This document shows, in pieces, positions 48,046-55,973 of a stretch of DNA of 64,000 nucleotides. The notes beneath the pieces are model-generated. The model was not told where the DNA came from. It saw only the letters and a program-made list of their open reading frames with translations, and ran no database searches. The position numbers were made by a program, and so were the translations under genes. Source of the DNA: Tenacibaculum pacificus (GTDB lineage Bacteria > Bacteroidota > Bacteroidia > Flavobacteriales > Flavobacteriaceae); NCBI RefSeq assembly GCF_027941775.1, contig NZ_CP115917.1:2027001-2091000 (forward strand), written 5' to 3'. The stretch's first letter is position 1; every line of letters begins with the position of its first letter.

Positions 48046-48131
48046 CCTAGCCCCGATTGAAGCAATTGTTTGAGCTCTTTTTTGTTTTTTTCAAACAAAA
48101 AAAGCGAGTGCGGAAAGCGGGAAATAGCTTC
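48046..48131 (+). repeat. Intergenic structured repeat, copy E
   Basis: The cleanest copy of the family. The hairpin TTTTTTGTTT / AAACAAAAAA is fully paired, with a G-C pair at the variable position. It lies in the 334-base gap between two minus-strand genes and faces against them; the rest of that gap holds only A+T-rich sequence and the terminator at 48143. Confidence 0.85.
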
Positions 48132-48142
48132 AAATAATTATC

Positions 48143-48179
48143 AAAAAAAAGCTCGAAATATTAATTTTCGAACTTTTTT
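48143..48179 (-). terminator. Terminator after the S1/P1 nuclease gene
   Basis: On the minus strand AGTTCGAAA / ATTTCGAGCT form a hairpin with one mismatch and a long T run after it, 23 bases downstream of the nuclease stop. Confidence 0.7.
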
Positions 48180-48201
48180 GTATTTTAAAATTGAATAACT
48201 C

Positions 48202-48990
48202 TTAAGAAAAAATTTCGTTTAATAATTTAGCTAAACGCAATCCTCCTTTTTGTAATTGTTCTCTTACCACAGGAAAATAATCGTACGAATAACGGTAACT
48301 TAATTTATCGCCCGATTTTACCGAACCATATACTTTTTTGGTAAGTTTATGCGTATCTTTCATCCAATCAATTACATCACCATTTTGAAGCGCTTTAATT
48401 TGTTCTTTTGATAAATCCTTTGCGTTATCAGCTAATTCAAGATAGCTCATATCCCATTTATTTATTAAACCGCTATCCCAAACTCTGTGTAAATTAGAGC
48501 CTTTACCGTGCCATTTTACCTGTATTGAATTACCTCCTTTATCTTCTTTTTGCCCAATATGCATTGGCTGATGTAAATCGCCCATTAAATGTACCAACAT
48601 TTTTAAATAAAAACGCTTGTCTTCAATAGTACTTTTATCATCTTTTAAAATGGTTACACATTCTTTAATTCCTGTAATTAAATCTCCCTTCGGATTTTTA
48701 GCTACCTCGCTGTATTTTCCATCCAAAGGCATATTTACATAATGCCAAGTGTAAAACTTTCCGAATTTTTTTCTGTCAGATTTTATTTCATCTGCATACG
48801 TAGATACAAACGCTAAACTTTCGCCTTGTAATAATTTATCAATTTGTCGTTTTGCTTTTTTTGTTAAATTGTTTTCAGCAATTTTACCTGTAGCCCTATG
48901 CCCTGTTGGACCCCAAAAATCTTCATTATTTGCAATAGTTGATGCACTTATTAAAAAAGCACAAAACAGTAATAACACCTTGGTTTTCAT
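48202..48990 (-). CDS. S1/P1 family nuclease, exported
   Basis: A protein of 262 residues from the ATG at 48990 (the longer upstream reading has no function). A signal peptide (MKTKVLLLFCAFLISASTIA) is followed by DFWGPTGHRATG, where the Trp and His are zinc ligands of the S1/P1 fold. Further zinc ligands are in HLMGDLHQPMHIG and NLHRVWDSGLI. It is a zinc-dependent nuclease active on single-stranded DNA and RNA, exported to the periplasm or medium. Confidence 0.9.
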   Translation of the reverse strand: MKTKVLLLFCAFLISASTIANNEDFWGPTGHRATGKIAENNLTKKAKRQIDKLLQGESLAFVSTYADEIKSDRKKFGKFYTWHYVNMPLDGKYSEVAKNPKGDLITGIKECVTILKDDKSTIEDKRFYLKMLVHLMGDLHQPMHIGQKEDKGGNSIQVKWHGKGSNLHRVWDSGLINKWDMSYLELADNAKDLSKEQIKALQNGDVIDWMKDTHKLTKKVYGSVKSGDKLSYRYSYDYFPVVREQLQKGGLRLAKLLNEIFS

Positions 48991-49110
48991 AAATAAATTT
49001 AGATTAATTTTTAACAAAAATATGCAATTATTTACATCAACATTTGGATTTAACAAAAAATTAAACATATATTTACGATATCAAATTGATATCAATTTAA
49101 ATTAAAAAAA

Positions 49111-49971
49111 ATGCAAAAAGAAAAAATCATCAATCCAACCAACGGTTATTTAATGTTCGGTATCGTGTTATTGCTATTAATTAGTGGAATTGTATTGTCC
49201 GTACTCAATGAAAATATTGCTTTTATATTACTATCGGTATTTAGTTTTATATTATCACTTGGTTTTATTCTTGTAAATCCAAACTCGTCAAAAGTGTTAT
49301 TATTTTTCGGTAAATATGTAGGAACAGTAAAAAAGAACGGTTTATTTTGGGCAAATCCGCTATATAAAAAGAAAACAATTTCGTTACGAGCTAGTAATTT
49401 TGATAGTGAACGCTTAAAAGTAAATGATAAATTAGGAAATCCTGTAATGATTTCAACCATTTTAGTTTGGAGAGTTACCGAAACCTATAAAGCAGCTTTT
49501 GATGTTGATAATTACGAAAACTTTGTACGTGTACAAACAGATGCTGCGGTTCGTAAACTTGCAAGTATGTATCCGTACGATAATTTTGCTGATGAAGGAT
49601 ATGAAGAAGATATTACACTACGGTCAAGCGTAAACGAAGTCAGCGAAGCTTTAGAAAAAGAAGTTGAAGAACGTTTATCTATTGCAGGTATCGAGGTTTT
49701 AGAAGCACGTATTGGTTATTTAGCTTATGCACAAGAAATTGCAAGTGCTATGCTAAAACGTCAGCAAGCAACGGCTATTGTTGCTGCTCGTCATAAAATT
49801 GTACAAGGTGCAGTAGAAATGGTTGAAATGGCTTTAGAAGAATTAAATAAAAGACAAATTGTAGATTTAGATGATGAACGAAAAGCTGCAATGGTTAGTA
49901 ATTTATTAGTCATTTTATGTGGTGATAAAGAAGCTTCTCCTGTTGTAAACACTGGTACTTTAAGTCATTAA
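49111..49971 (+). CDS. SPFH/Band 7 domain protein
   Basis: A 286-residue membrane-anchored SPFH (stomatin/prohibitin) protein. Two N-terminal hydrophobic segments precede the SPFH domain (GTVKKNGLFWANPLYKKKTISLR, TILVWRVTETYKAAFDV, AVRKLASMYPYD) and the alanine-rich end (EIASAMLKRQQATAIVAARHKIV). Such proteins form oligomers on the membrane. It is the first gene of a short run with a membrane protein, a very small ORF and a ribbon-helix-helix protein, a set I recall as common in Bacteroidota. Confidence 0.88.
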   Translation: MQKEKIINPTNGYLMFGIVLLLLISGIVLSVLNENIAFILLSVFSFILSLGFILVNPNSSKVLLFFGKYVGTVKKNGLFWANPLYKKKTISLRASNFDSERLKVNDKLGNPVMISTILVWRVTETYKAAFDVDNYENFVRVQTDAAVRKLASMYPYDNFADEGYEEDITLRSSVNEVSEALEKEVEERLSIAGIEVLEARIGYLAYAQEIASAMLKRQQATAIVAARHKIVQGAVEMVEMALEELNKRQIVDLDDERKAAMVSNLLVILCGDKEASPVVNTGTLSH

Positions 49972-49984
49972 ATTTTAAAAAATT

Positions 49985-50479
49985 ATGAAAGTATTTATAG
50001 AAAAACAAAAATTCACACAATGGTGGCTTCATTTATTAATTACATTAAGTTCAATTATAGCTATTTTACTAATTAGTAAAGACTGGATAAATACTGTTGA
50101 TAAAAGTATTACAGCAAATAGCTCTTCTTTGGTTGGTATTATTTCAATAATAGCCCTTCACTTTTTAATTTATACCGCTTGTCTTAAAACTAAAATAAAT
50201 GATATTGGTATCTCATATAAATTTATACCATTTCATTTTACTGAAAGAAAAATTTTATGGAAAGATATTGATGAAATTTATATCAGAAAATACAATCCTA
50301 TTTTAGAGTACGGAGGTTGGGGATTACGTTTTACTTTCAATAAAAATAAAGGAAATGCTTTAAATATTTCTGGTGATATTGGCATTCAAATTGTTTTAAA
50401 AAACGGAAAAAAACTACTAATAGGAACTCAAAAAGAAGATGATATTACACGAGTTTTAAATAATTATCAAAAAAAATAG
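49985..50479 (+). CDS. Two-segment membrane hypothetical protein
   Basis: A 164-residue protein. Two hydrophobic segments (LHLLITLSSIIAILLIS and SSLVGIISIIALHFLIYTACL) are followed by a soluble C-terminal part with WKDIDEIYIRKYNPILEYGGWG, which resembles a small PH-like membrane-anchored domain. No named family is certain. It lies 13 bases after the SPFH gene and may assist it, which is inferred. Confidence 0.65.
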   Translation: MKVFIEKQKFTQWWLHLLITLSSIIAILLISKDWINTVDKSITANSSSLVGIISIIALHFLIYTACLKTKINDIGISYKFIPFHFTERKILWKDIDEIYIRKYNPILEYGGWGLRFTFNKNKGNALNISGDIGIQIVLKNGKKLLIGTQKEDDITRVLNNYQKK

Positions 50480-50482
50480 CGC

Positions 50483-50551
50483 GTGATTACAGTTATTACA
50501 CTAATAATAGTCGGTATTTTTAATATTATCATTTATTTTGCAAAAAAATAA
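50483..50551 (+). CDS. Very small membrane peptide
   Basis: A 23-residue frame from GTG at 50483 encodes a single hydrophobic helix (VITVITLIIVGIFNIIIYF) ending AKK. It sits 3 bases after the previous gene and 2 bases before the next, so the spacing supports translation as a member of the operon. The start codon and small size leave it uncertain. Confidence 0.4.
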   Translation: MITVITLIIVGIFNIIIYFAKK

Positions 50552-50553
50552 CG

Positions 50554-50718
50554 ATGGCAAAAAAGAAAGCATTCGCACTTCGTATAAATGAGGACATGAT
50601 TAAGGCTATTGAAAAATGGGCTGCTGACGAATTTCGTTCTACAAACGGACAAATTGAATGGATGTTAATGCAAACACTCAAACAAGCCAAACGTGAACCT
50701 AATAAAAACGAAGAATAA
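50554..50718 (+). CDS. Arc-type ribbon-helix-helix DNA-binding protein
   Basis: A 54-residue protein. AFALRINEDMIKAIEKWAADEFRSTNGQIEWML gives the beta-strand and two helices of an Arc/MetJ-type ribbon-helix-helix fold, with a basic tail. It may control the operon. Its ATG lies 2 bases after the small membrane frame. In Bacteroidota such small Arc-like proteins often follow SPFH genes, and its presence here fits that pattern. Confidence 0.8.
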   Translation: MAKKKAFALRINEDMIKAIEKWAADEFRSTNGQIEWMLMQTLKQAKREPNKNEE

Positions 50719-50764
50719 CAAATCTAACTATTAAAAGATGGTTACATACTTATTTTAATTTTAG

Positions 50765-50772
50765 TATTTTTG
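50765..50772 (+). promoter_or_regulatory. Candidate TATTTTTG promoter element
   Basis: An exact TAnnTTTG match 70 bases upstream of the DUF2490 gene. The hairpin at 50793-50822 would then lie in the leader, so this is either an attenuated promoter or chance. Confidence 0.35.
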
Positions 50773-50792
50773 ATTTAAAATTTAGTAAAACT

Positions 50793-50830
50793 AAATCTCC
50801 TACAAACCAATGTAGGAGATTTTAATTTTT
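50793..50830 (+). terminator. Terminator hairpin after the SPFH operon
   Basis: The 12-base arms AAATCTCCTACA / TGTAGGAGATTT with a 6-base loop are followed by T-rich sequence. It lies between the ribbon-helix-helix gene and the DUF2490 gene. Confidence 0.7.
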
Positions 50831-50842
50831 AAAAACTTATTT

Positions 50843-51511
50843 ATGAACAAAATATTTATACTCTTTATTTTTTTATGCTCACTAAAAAGCATTGCTCAAA
50901 ATAATTCACAAAAAAATCCAGAAAACCAATTAGGAGTTTGGTATATGTACAACGGTTCGCACCAAGTTTCAAATAAATTTAGTTTAAAAACAATGGCACA
51001 TTTTCGCTTCTTTGAAATAGGTGATGATATACAGCAATTTATTGGACGTTTTGGAGGTAATTACAAAATAAACAATAACATAAGTGCTACTTTAGGATAT
51101 GCTTTTTTAAATACAGATGCTACTTTTAAAGCTAAAAACGGCGATACTAATGAGCATCGTATTTATGAAGATTTTAATGTAAAACATAAAATAAACACTC
51201 TAGCTTTTAGCCATAGATTTAGAGCCGAACAACGTTTTTTTAACACAAAAACTGATCACCTTCTACGCTATCAAATAGCCTTAAATTATCCATTAAATAA
51301 TAAATGGGATACCTTTATATATAATGAAACTTTTTTCGATTTTAATGGTGAACCATACAATCAAAATTGGTTAGGAGCAGGTTTTAAATACAAAATTTCA
51401 AAAGCAATAAAACTAAAATTAGGATATCAAAATATAGTAACAAACCAAGATGCGAACTTTAACAGAATACTTTTAGGGCTTGTAATTAATACAAATCATC
51501 AGAAAAAATAA
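50843..51511 (+). CDS. DUF2490 outer-membrane protein
   Basis: A 222-residue protein. A signal peptide (MNKIFILFIFLCSLKSIA) precedes a series of beta-strands with an aromatic content typical of small barrels (LGVWYMYNG at the start, FRAEQRF, FIYNETFFDFNG, and KLKLGYQNIV). The opening QLGVWYMYNG and the RAEQR motif match DUF2490. The function is unknown, and the gene stands alone. Confidence 0.82.
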   Translation: MNKIFILFIFLCSLKSIAQNNSQKNPENQLGVWYMYNGSHQVSNKFSLKTMAHFRFFEIGDDIQQFIGRFGGNYKINNNISATLGYAFLNTDATFKAKNGDTNEHRIYEDFNVKHKINTLAFSHRFRAEQRFFNTKTDHLLRYQIALNYPLNNKWDTFIYNETFFDFNGEPYNQNWLGAGFKYKISKAIKLKLGYQNIVTNQDANFNRILLGLVINTNHQKK

Positions 51512-51520
51512 TAATTATTA

Positions 51521-51604
51521 GTAGCTATTTCCCGCTTTCCGCACTCGCTTTTTTTGTTTGAAAAAAACAAAAAAGAGCTCAAACAATTGCTTCAATCGGG
51601 GCTA
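51521..51604 (-). repeat. Intergenic structured repeat, copy F
   Basis: It has the same inner stem as copy E (identical on the sense strand) but one end differs (GTAGC instead of GAAGC). It lies between two plus-strand genes and faces against them. Confidence 0.85.
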
Positions 51605-51736
51605 AAAATCTTTACACTATTTTAAATTTTATTTTTTAAAAATTATATAAATTAATACGATTAAAACACTTTAATACGTAAAATATTAAAATGTAACTCG
51701 TATAAAAACCTATTTTAGCAAAAAACTTATTTAAAA

Positions 51737-53044
51737 ATGACCGCACCAATAATAACAAACGATGCAATTGTCTTTGGAATATTAATGATTTCTTTAGGAT
51801 TTGTATTTTATACTGAATCTAAAACTGCTGGGTTTTGGCATAAATTCTATAAAATAGTTCCAGGACTTTTCATGGCGTATCTTGTACCAGCACTTTTCAC
51901 CACTTTTGGAGTAATTTCTCCAGAATGGGAAACTACAAATGTAGCTGGTGAGGTTATTAAAGGAAAATCTCAATTATATTATGTAGCAAGTCGATTTTTA
52001 TTACCCGCTGCATTGGTTTTAATGACAATAAGTATCGATTTAAAAGCTATATTTAACTTAGGTTCTAAAGCCTTAATTATGTTTTTTACAGGAACTTTAG
52101 GAATTATAATTGGTGGACCAATTGCTATTTTATTAATTTCAATATTTTCGCCAGAAACTGTTGGTGGTGCTAATTTTGATGCCGTTTGGCGTGGACTTTC
52201 TACACTTGCAGGAAGTTGGATTGGTGGTGGAGCAAATCAAACAGCAATGTTAGAAATTTATCAATATAATCCTCAAAAATACGGAGGAATGGTATTTGTT
52301 GATATTGTAGTTGCTAACGTTTGGATGGCAATTCTATTAATAGGAATTGGTAAAAAAGATAAAATTAATAAATGGTTAAAAGCAGATACCTCAGCTATTG
52401 AAGAATTAAAAGAAACAATGTCTACCTTTACAAAAAGCGTACAAAGAAACCCTAGCTTAACTGATTTTATGATTATGTTAGCAATTGCTTTTGGTACTGT
52501 TGGATTTGGACATTTTGCTTCGGGGTATTTAAGTGCTTTTTTTAGCGATTTAGTCGCAGGAATAGAATCGCAAGGATGGAGAAATATCTTTTCATTTTTA
52601 GGTTCAGGTTTCTTTTGGTTGATTAGTGTTTCTACTATTATTGCTATTGGATTATCGTTTACAAAAGCAAAAAACTACGAAGGTGCTGGAGCTAGTAAAA
52701 TAGGAAGTATTTTTATTTACCTTTTAGTTGCTTCTATTGGTATGAAAATGGATTTAACAATGATTTTTGATAATGTAGGCTTAATTGCAATCGGTGTAGT
52801 TTGGATGAGTATTCATGCTGGTTTACTAATATTAGTAGCTAAATTAATTAGAGCACCTTTTTTCTTTTTAGCTGTTGGTAGTCAAGCAAATGTTGGTGGT
52901 GCTGCCTCTGCTCCTATTGTTGCACAAGCATTTCATCCTTCATTAGCATCTGTTGGAGTACTACTAGCCGTGTTTGGTTATGCAATTGGTACAATCGGAG
53001 CAATTATATGTACAATTTTAATGGAATTATCAGCAACTTTATAA
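51737..53044 (+). CDS. DUF819 family membrane protein
   Basis: A 435-residue polytopic membrane protein with about eleven hydrophobic segments. Two glycine-rich repeats (GGGANQTAML at about 168 and SQANVGGAASAPIVAQAF at about 392) are typical of DUF819, a family of putative transporters with unknown substrate. The gene ends 41 bases before the next start and has its own upstream region, so it is probably a separate transcript start. Confidence 0.88.
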   Translation: MTAPIITNDAIVFGILMISLGFVFYTESKTAGFWHKFYKIVPGLFMAYLVPALFTTFGVISPEWETTNVAGEVIKGKSQLYYVASRFLLPAALVLMTISIDLKAIFNLGSKALIMFFTGTLGIIIGGPIAILLISIFSPETVGGANFDAVWRGLSTLAGSWIGGGANQTAMLEIYQYNPQKYGGMVFVDIVVANVWMAILLIGIGKKDKINKWLKADTSAIEELKETMSTFTKSVQRNPSLTDFMIMLAIAFGTVGFGHFASGYLSAFFSDLVAGIESQGWRNIFSFLGSGFFWLISVSTIIAIGLSFTKAKNYEGAGASKIGSIFIYLLVASIGMKMDLTMIFDNVGLIAIGVVWMSIHAGLLILVAKLIRAPFFFLAVGSQANVGGAASAPIVAQAFHPSLASVGVLLAVFGYAIGTIGAIICTILMELSATL

Positions 53045-53085
53045 GAGAATTCAGCATATTTGCAACTCAAAAAAATTATAATCAT

Positions 53086-53790
53086 ATGAAAAAAATTATC
53101 GCAGTTTTAGCGTTTTCTATACTAGCTTTTGCTTGTTCTTCTAAAAAAGAAGGAAACATGGTCGTTAAAGGTCAAATTAAAGGATTAAAAAAAGGTACTT
53201 TATATCTTCAGAAAATGAACGATACTCTATTAGTTTCTGTAGATTCTGTAGCTTTATTAGGTAGTGGGAAATTTACCTTAACAGATGATGTAACGTCACC
53301 TGTAATGTATTACCTAACTTTTGATGGAAATACAGAAGATAAACATTTAATGTTTTTTGGTGAAAAAGGTGAAATTACTATTAACGATAAATTAGAAGAA
53401 TTTGGTTTTAACCCTGAAATAAAAGGATCTAAAAACCAAGATGTAATCGCTAAATTTCGTGAAATTGATAATAAATTTAAAGATCAACGTTTAGATTTTA
53501 TTAAAAAAGATTTTGAAGCTCGTGCAGCTAAAGATCCTGTTTTAGTTAAACAATTAGAAGATGATTATAAAAAAATGATGCGTCGTCGTTTTTTATTTTC
53601 TACAAACTTTGCTATTGCTAATTCAGATAGTGAAGCAGCTCCTTATATTGCTTTATCTGAATTATTTGATGCCAATGTTATGTTATTAGATACTATTAAT
53701 AACAGCTTGTCTGATAAAGTTAAAAAATCTAATTACGGGAAACGTTTACAAAAATTTGTAAGTCAGATAAAAGAAAAAGAAGATAAATAA
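53086..53790 (+). CDS. DUF4369 domain lipoprotein
   Basis: A protein of 234 residues from the ATG at 53086, where the lipobox fits (ILAFACSS, acylated Cys). The N-terminal half (VVKGQIKGLKKGTLYLQKMND, ending LEEF) is the DUF4369 beta-sandwich, common in Bacteroidota lipoproteins and often joined to a thioredoxin domain. No thioredoxin domain follows here; the C-terminal part is helical. A near-consensus promoter element (CATATTTG) lies just upstream. Confidence 0.8.
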   Translation: MKKIIAVLAFSILAFACSSKKEGNMVVKGQIKGLKKGTLYLQKMNDTLLVSVDSVALLGSGKFTLTDDVTSPVMYYLTFDGNTEDKHLMFFGEKGEITINDKLEEFGFNPEIKGSKNQDVIAKFREIDNKFKDQRLDFIKKDFEARAAKDPVLVKQLEDDYKKMMRRRFLFSTNFAIANSDSEAAPYIALSELFDANVMLLDTINNSLSDKVKKSNYGKRLQKFVSQIKEKEDK

Positions 53791-53810
53791 TTTTTTATTT
53801 TTCTTAAAAC

Positions 53811-53844
53811 AAAAAACTCGATACTATTTGTATCGAGTTTTTTT
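53811..53844. terminator. Bidirectional terminator
   Basis: The arms AAAAAACTCGATAC / GTATCGAGTTTTTT have a 5-base loop between converging genes. The GTATCGAG core resembles that of the inverted-repeat element at 27047. Confidence 0.85.
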
Positions 53845-53865
53845 ATATCAATATTAAAAATAAAT

Positions 53866-54702
53866 TTACTGAATTTTAAAAGAAATTATAGGTAAAGCAC
53901 TATGATTAGCAATGTCTTCAGAAATACTTCCTTCAAAGAAATGAGAAATTCCTTTTCTTCCGTGAGTAGCAACAGCTATAATATCAGCATTACTTTTATT
54001 TGCATAATATAATACCCCATCTTCAACTGAATAATCAGCAATAATTTTTACATCTTTTGCCTTAGTAACATCTTCATTTGCAGCTTCAAAAAACAGTTGC
54101 ATTTTAGCTGTAATTTCAAGACTACTTTTAAATTTTGCAGTAGGTGTATTTACATATATTAATTGTAAATCACAATTTAACTTTCCGAAAAAAGCTTTTG
54201 CTTTTAAATAAGGAGCAACATCATCATTAGAAAAATCACGTGCAAAAACAACTTTTTCAACTTTACTTGTAATTGCTTCTTCTTTAACAACTAATACAGG
54301 TCTGTTTGCGTAACGAATTACTTTTTCGGTATTTGATCCTATAAAAATTTCTTCTAAACCACTTGTTCCTTTAGAACCGATTACCAATAAATCTGCATTT
54401 TCTTCTTGAGCTAATGCATCTAATTCACTAAAAACTTTAAAGTGTTTAATAATTGGTGTTACTTTTAAATCTGATAAATAATCTTTTTTCAAAAATTCAG
54501 TAAACCTTTTTTCAGCTAATTTTAGGTAAAAAATTGTTTCGTTTTGAGATGACATTTCTGATTGATTAATTACTGCATTCGAAAGCTCAAGCATATGAAC
54601 TGCAATAATTTCAGTATTATTTTTTTTAGCTAAAAAAGCAGCGGTTTTTAAGGCGTTTTCTGAATGTATTGAAAAATCTACGGGTACAATTATTTTTTTC
54701 AT
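53866..54702 (-). CDS. Universal stress protein (two-domain UspA type)
   Basis: A 278-residue protein with two UspA modules. Each ends with the nucleotide-binding pattern: GSKGTSGLEEIFIGSNTEKV and ATHGRKGISHFFEGSISEDI. The N-terminal IIVPVDFSIHSENALKT matches the family start. Such proteins support survival in oxygen or nutrient limitation. An FNR-type palindrome lies about 60 bases upstream and fits control by oxygen, together with the cbb3 operon. Confidence 0.9.
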   Translation of the reverse strand: MKKIIVPVDFSIHSENALKTAAFLAKKNNTEIIAVHMLELSNAVINQSEMSSQNETIFYLKLAEKRFTEFLKKDYLSDLKVTPIIKHFKVFSELDALAQEENADLLVIGSKGTSGLEEIFIGSNTEKVIRYANRPVLVVKEEAITSKVEKVVFARDFSNDDVAPYLKAKAFFGKLNCDLQLIYVNTPTAKFKSSLEITAKMQLFFEAANEDVTKAKDVKIIADYSVEDGVLYYANKSNADIIAVATHGRKGISHFFEGSISEDIANHSALPIISFKIQ

Positions 54703-54763
54703 TAGTATGATATTAAGGTTTAACTTCTAAAGTAAATCTACAACGTATTAATTAAAAAAAGTA

Positions 54764-54775
54764 TGATTTTTATCA
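54764..54775. promoter_or_regulatory. FNR/CRP-type palindrome TGAT-TTTT-ATCA
   Basis: A perfect TGAT-N4-ATCA site upstream of the usp gene. A -7-like element (TACTTTAG on the minus strand, 54727-54734) begins about 35 bases away and ends about 42 bases from the centre, the usual range for activation by an FNR-type regulator. Confidence 0.55.
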
Positions 54776-54785
54776 TCTATTTTAC

Positions 54786-55484
54786 TTAATGACATCCTTC
54801 TACAGAAGTAGATAAATCGTTAACTGGCAGTGGAGAAACATAAGGAATCCCTAAACCTAAACCACGTAAAATAAATAACAAACCAATAAGAACAACCACA
54901 TAAGGAATAACTTGTTGAATTCTTTTTCTGACCAATCCGTTGGCAAAATTACCAACGTAAACAATAATTGTCATCAAAGGAATTGTTCCTAATCCGAAGA
55001 TAAACATATATAAACTTCCCGAAAAAGCATTTGTGGTGGCTAATGCGCCAAAAACAGCCATATAAACCAATCCACAAGGTAGTAATCCATTTAAAAAACC
55101 GATAGTAAAAAAAGTATCGTTACCTTTCTTTTTAAGTTCTTTTCCTAAAGATGATTTAACTTTCATTACCAATTTATTAATCGGTTTTGAAAAATTATAT
55201 TTTTGAAAAGTTTTTGGTAAAATAACTACCAAAATCATAAGAACACCTACTGCAATGGAAAGTTGCTGTTGAAATCCGAAGAAATAAAAACCTTTACCCA
55301 AAAAACCAAACAACAATCCGATTAAACTATAGGTAAATAATCGCCCAAAATGATAACTAAAAATTTGAAAAAACTGTTTTACAGGATTTTTTCTATCAAC
55401 AGGCAACATAAAAGCGATAGGTCCACACATTCCAATGCAATGAAAACTACCTAATAAACCAAATATGAGCGCAGAAAGAAACAT
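54786..55484 (-). CDS. TauE/SafE-like (UreH_2-type) membrane protein of the cbb3 cluster
   Basis: A 232-residue membrane protein with about six hydrophobic segments. The FGLLGSFHCIGMCGPIAF start with CxGMCGP and the inner GFLNGLLPCGLVY motif are typical of the cytochrome-linked (UreH_2/HupE-like) group that occurs with ccoGH. They probably help to deliver or export metal for cytochrome oxidase. Its start overlaps the ccoH stop by one base, so translation is coupled. Confidence 0.8.
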   Translation of the reverse strand: MFLSALIFGLLGSFHCIGMCGPIAFMLPVDRKNPVKQFFQIFSYHFGRLFTYSLIGLLFGFLGKGFYFFGFQQQLSIAVGVLMILVVILPKTFQKYNFSKPINKLVMKVKSSLGKELKKKGNDTFFTIGFLNGLLPCGLVYMAVFGALATTNAFSGSLYMFIFGLGTIPLMTIIVYVGNFANGLVRKRIQQVIPYVVVLIGLLFILRGLGLGIPYVSPLPVNDLSTSVEGCH

Positions 55485-55930
55485 TAATAAATTAATTCTT
55501 TCTCAAATAAATAAGCTGTATTTTTGTAGTTCCAAGAAACAATAATGTTCCAACGACCACCCAATAAGCGTTTCTCAGGCACGAGCAAATATGTATCAGA
55601 AATTGAAATAGGTATTTCAAAATCTAATTGCTTATTAGATGGTCTATATAGGAACACTTTTCCTGTAATATCTTTAGGATTAAATTCTGTTGGAAAATAG
55701 ATTTTTAATCCTTCTGATACTCTTTTTACTTTAATATTTTCTGTTAATGCTTTCGCATTTTTTGTTGCATTTATATCTCCTTGAAACTCTAATTCTTTTT
55801 GATAATACTCTTCAGATACCAAATCATGATTATAATTCTGACCTGTACTCATTGATATAACGAAATATAGAATAAAACTCATAAATGCGATAATTGCAAT
55901 TACGATACCTGCTCCCCAATTTAGTTTCAT
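55484..55930 (-). CDS. ccoH: FixH/CcoH-like assembly protein of cbb3 oxidase
   Basis: A 148-residue protein with one N-terminal membrane helix (GIVIAIIAFMSFILYFVISM) and a small periplasmic domain. The sequence after the helix (NYNHDLVSEEYYQKELEFQGDI) is characteristic of FixH. It supports assembly of cbb3 oxidase, probably with the ccoG product, which lies 43 bases upstream. Confidence 0.85.
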   Translation of the reverse strand: MKLNWGAGIVIAIIAFMSFILYFVISMSTGQNYNHDLVSEEYYQKELEFQGDINATKNAKALTENIKVKRVSEGLKIYFPTEFNPKDITGKVFLYRPSNKQLDFEIPISISDTYLLVPEKRLLGGRWNIIVSWNYKNTAYLFEKELIY

Positions 55931-55973
55931 TTTTATTATTTTTTAATATCATTTTTAATAAAATGATTATTTA

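Noticed and set aside
7194..51604. CRISPR array.
   Set aside because: The repeats are single, widely spaced and in both directions with unequal inner loops; there are no regular spacers and no cas genes.
55948..55967. Perfect hairpin ATCATTTT-TAAT-AAAATGAT between ccoG and ccoH.
   Set aside because: It does not match the TGAT-N4-ATCA core and has no clear T run, so I could not assign it as operator or terminator.
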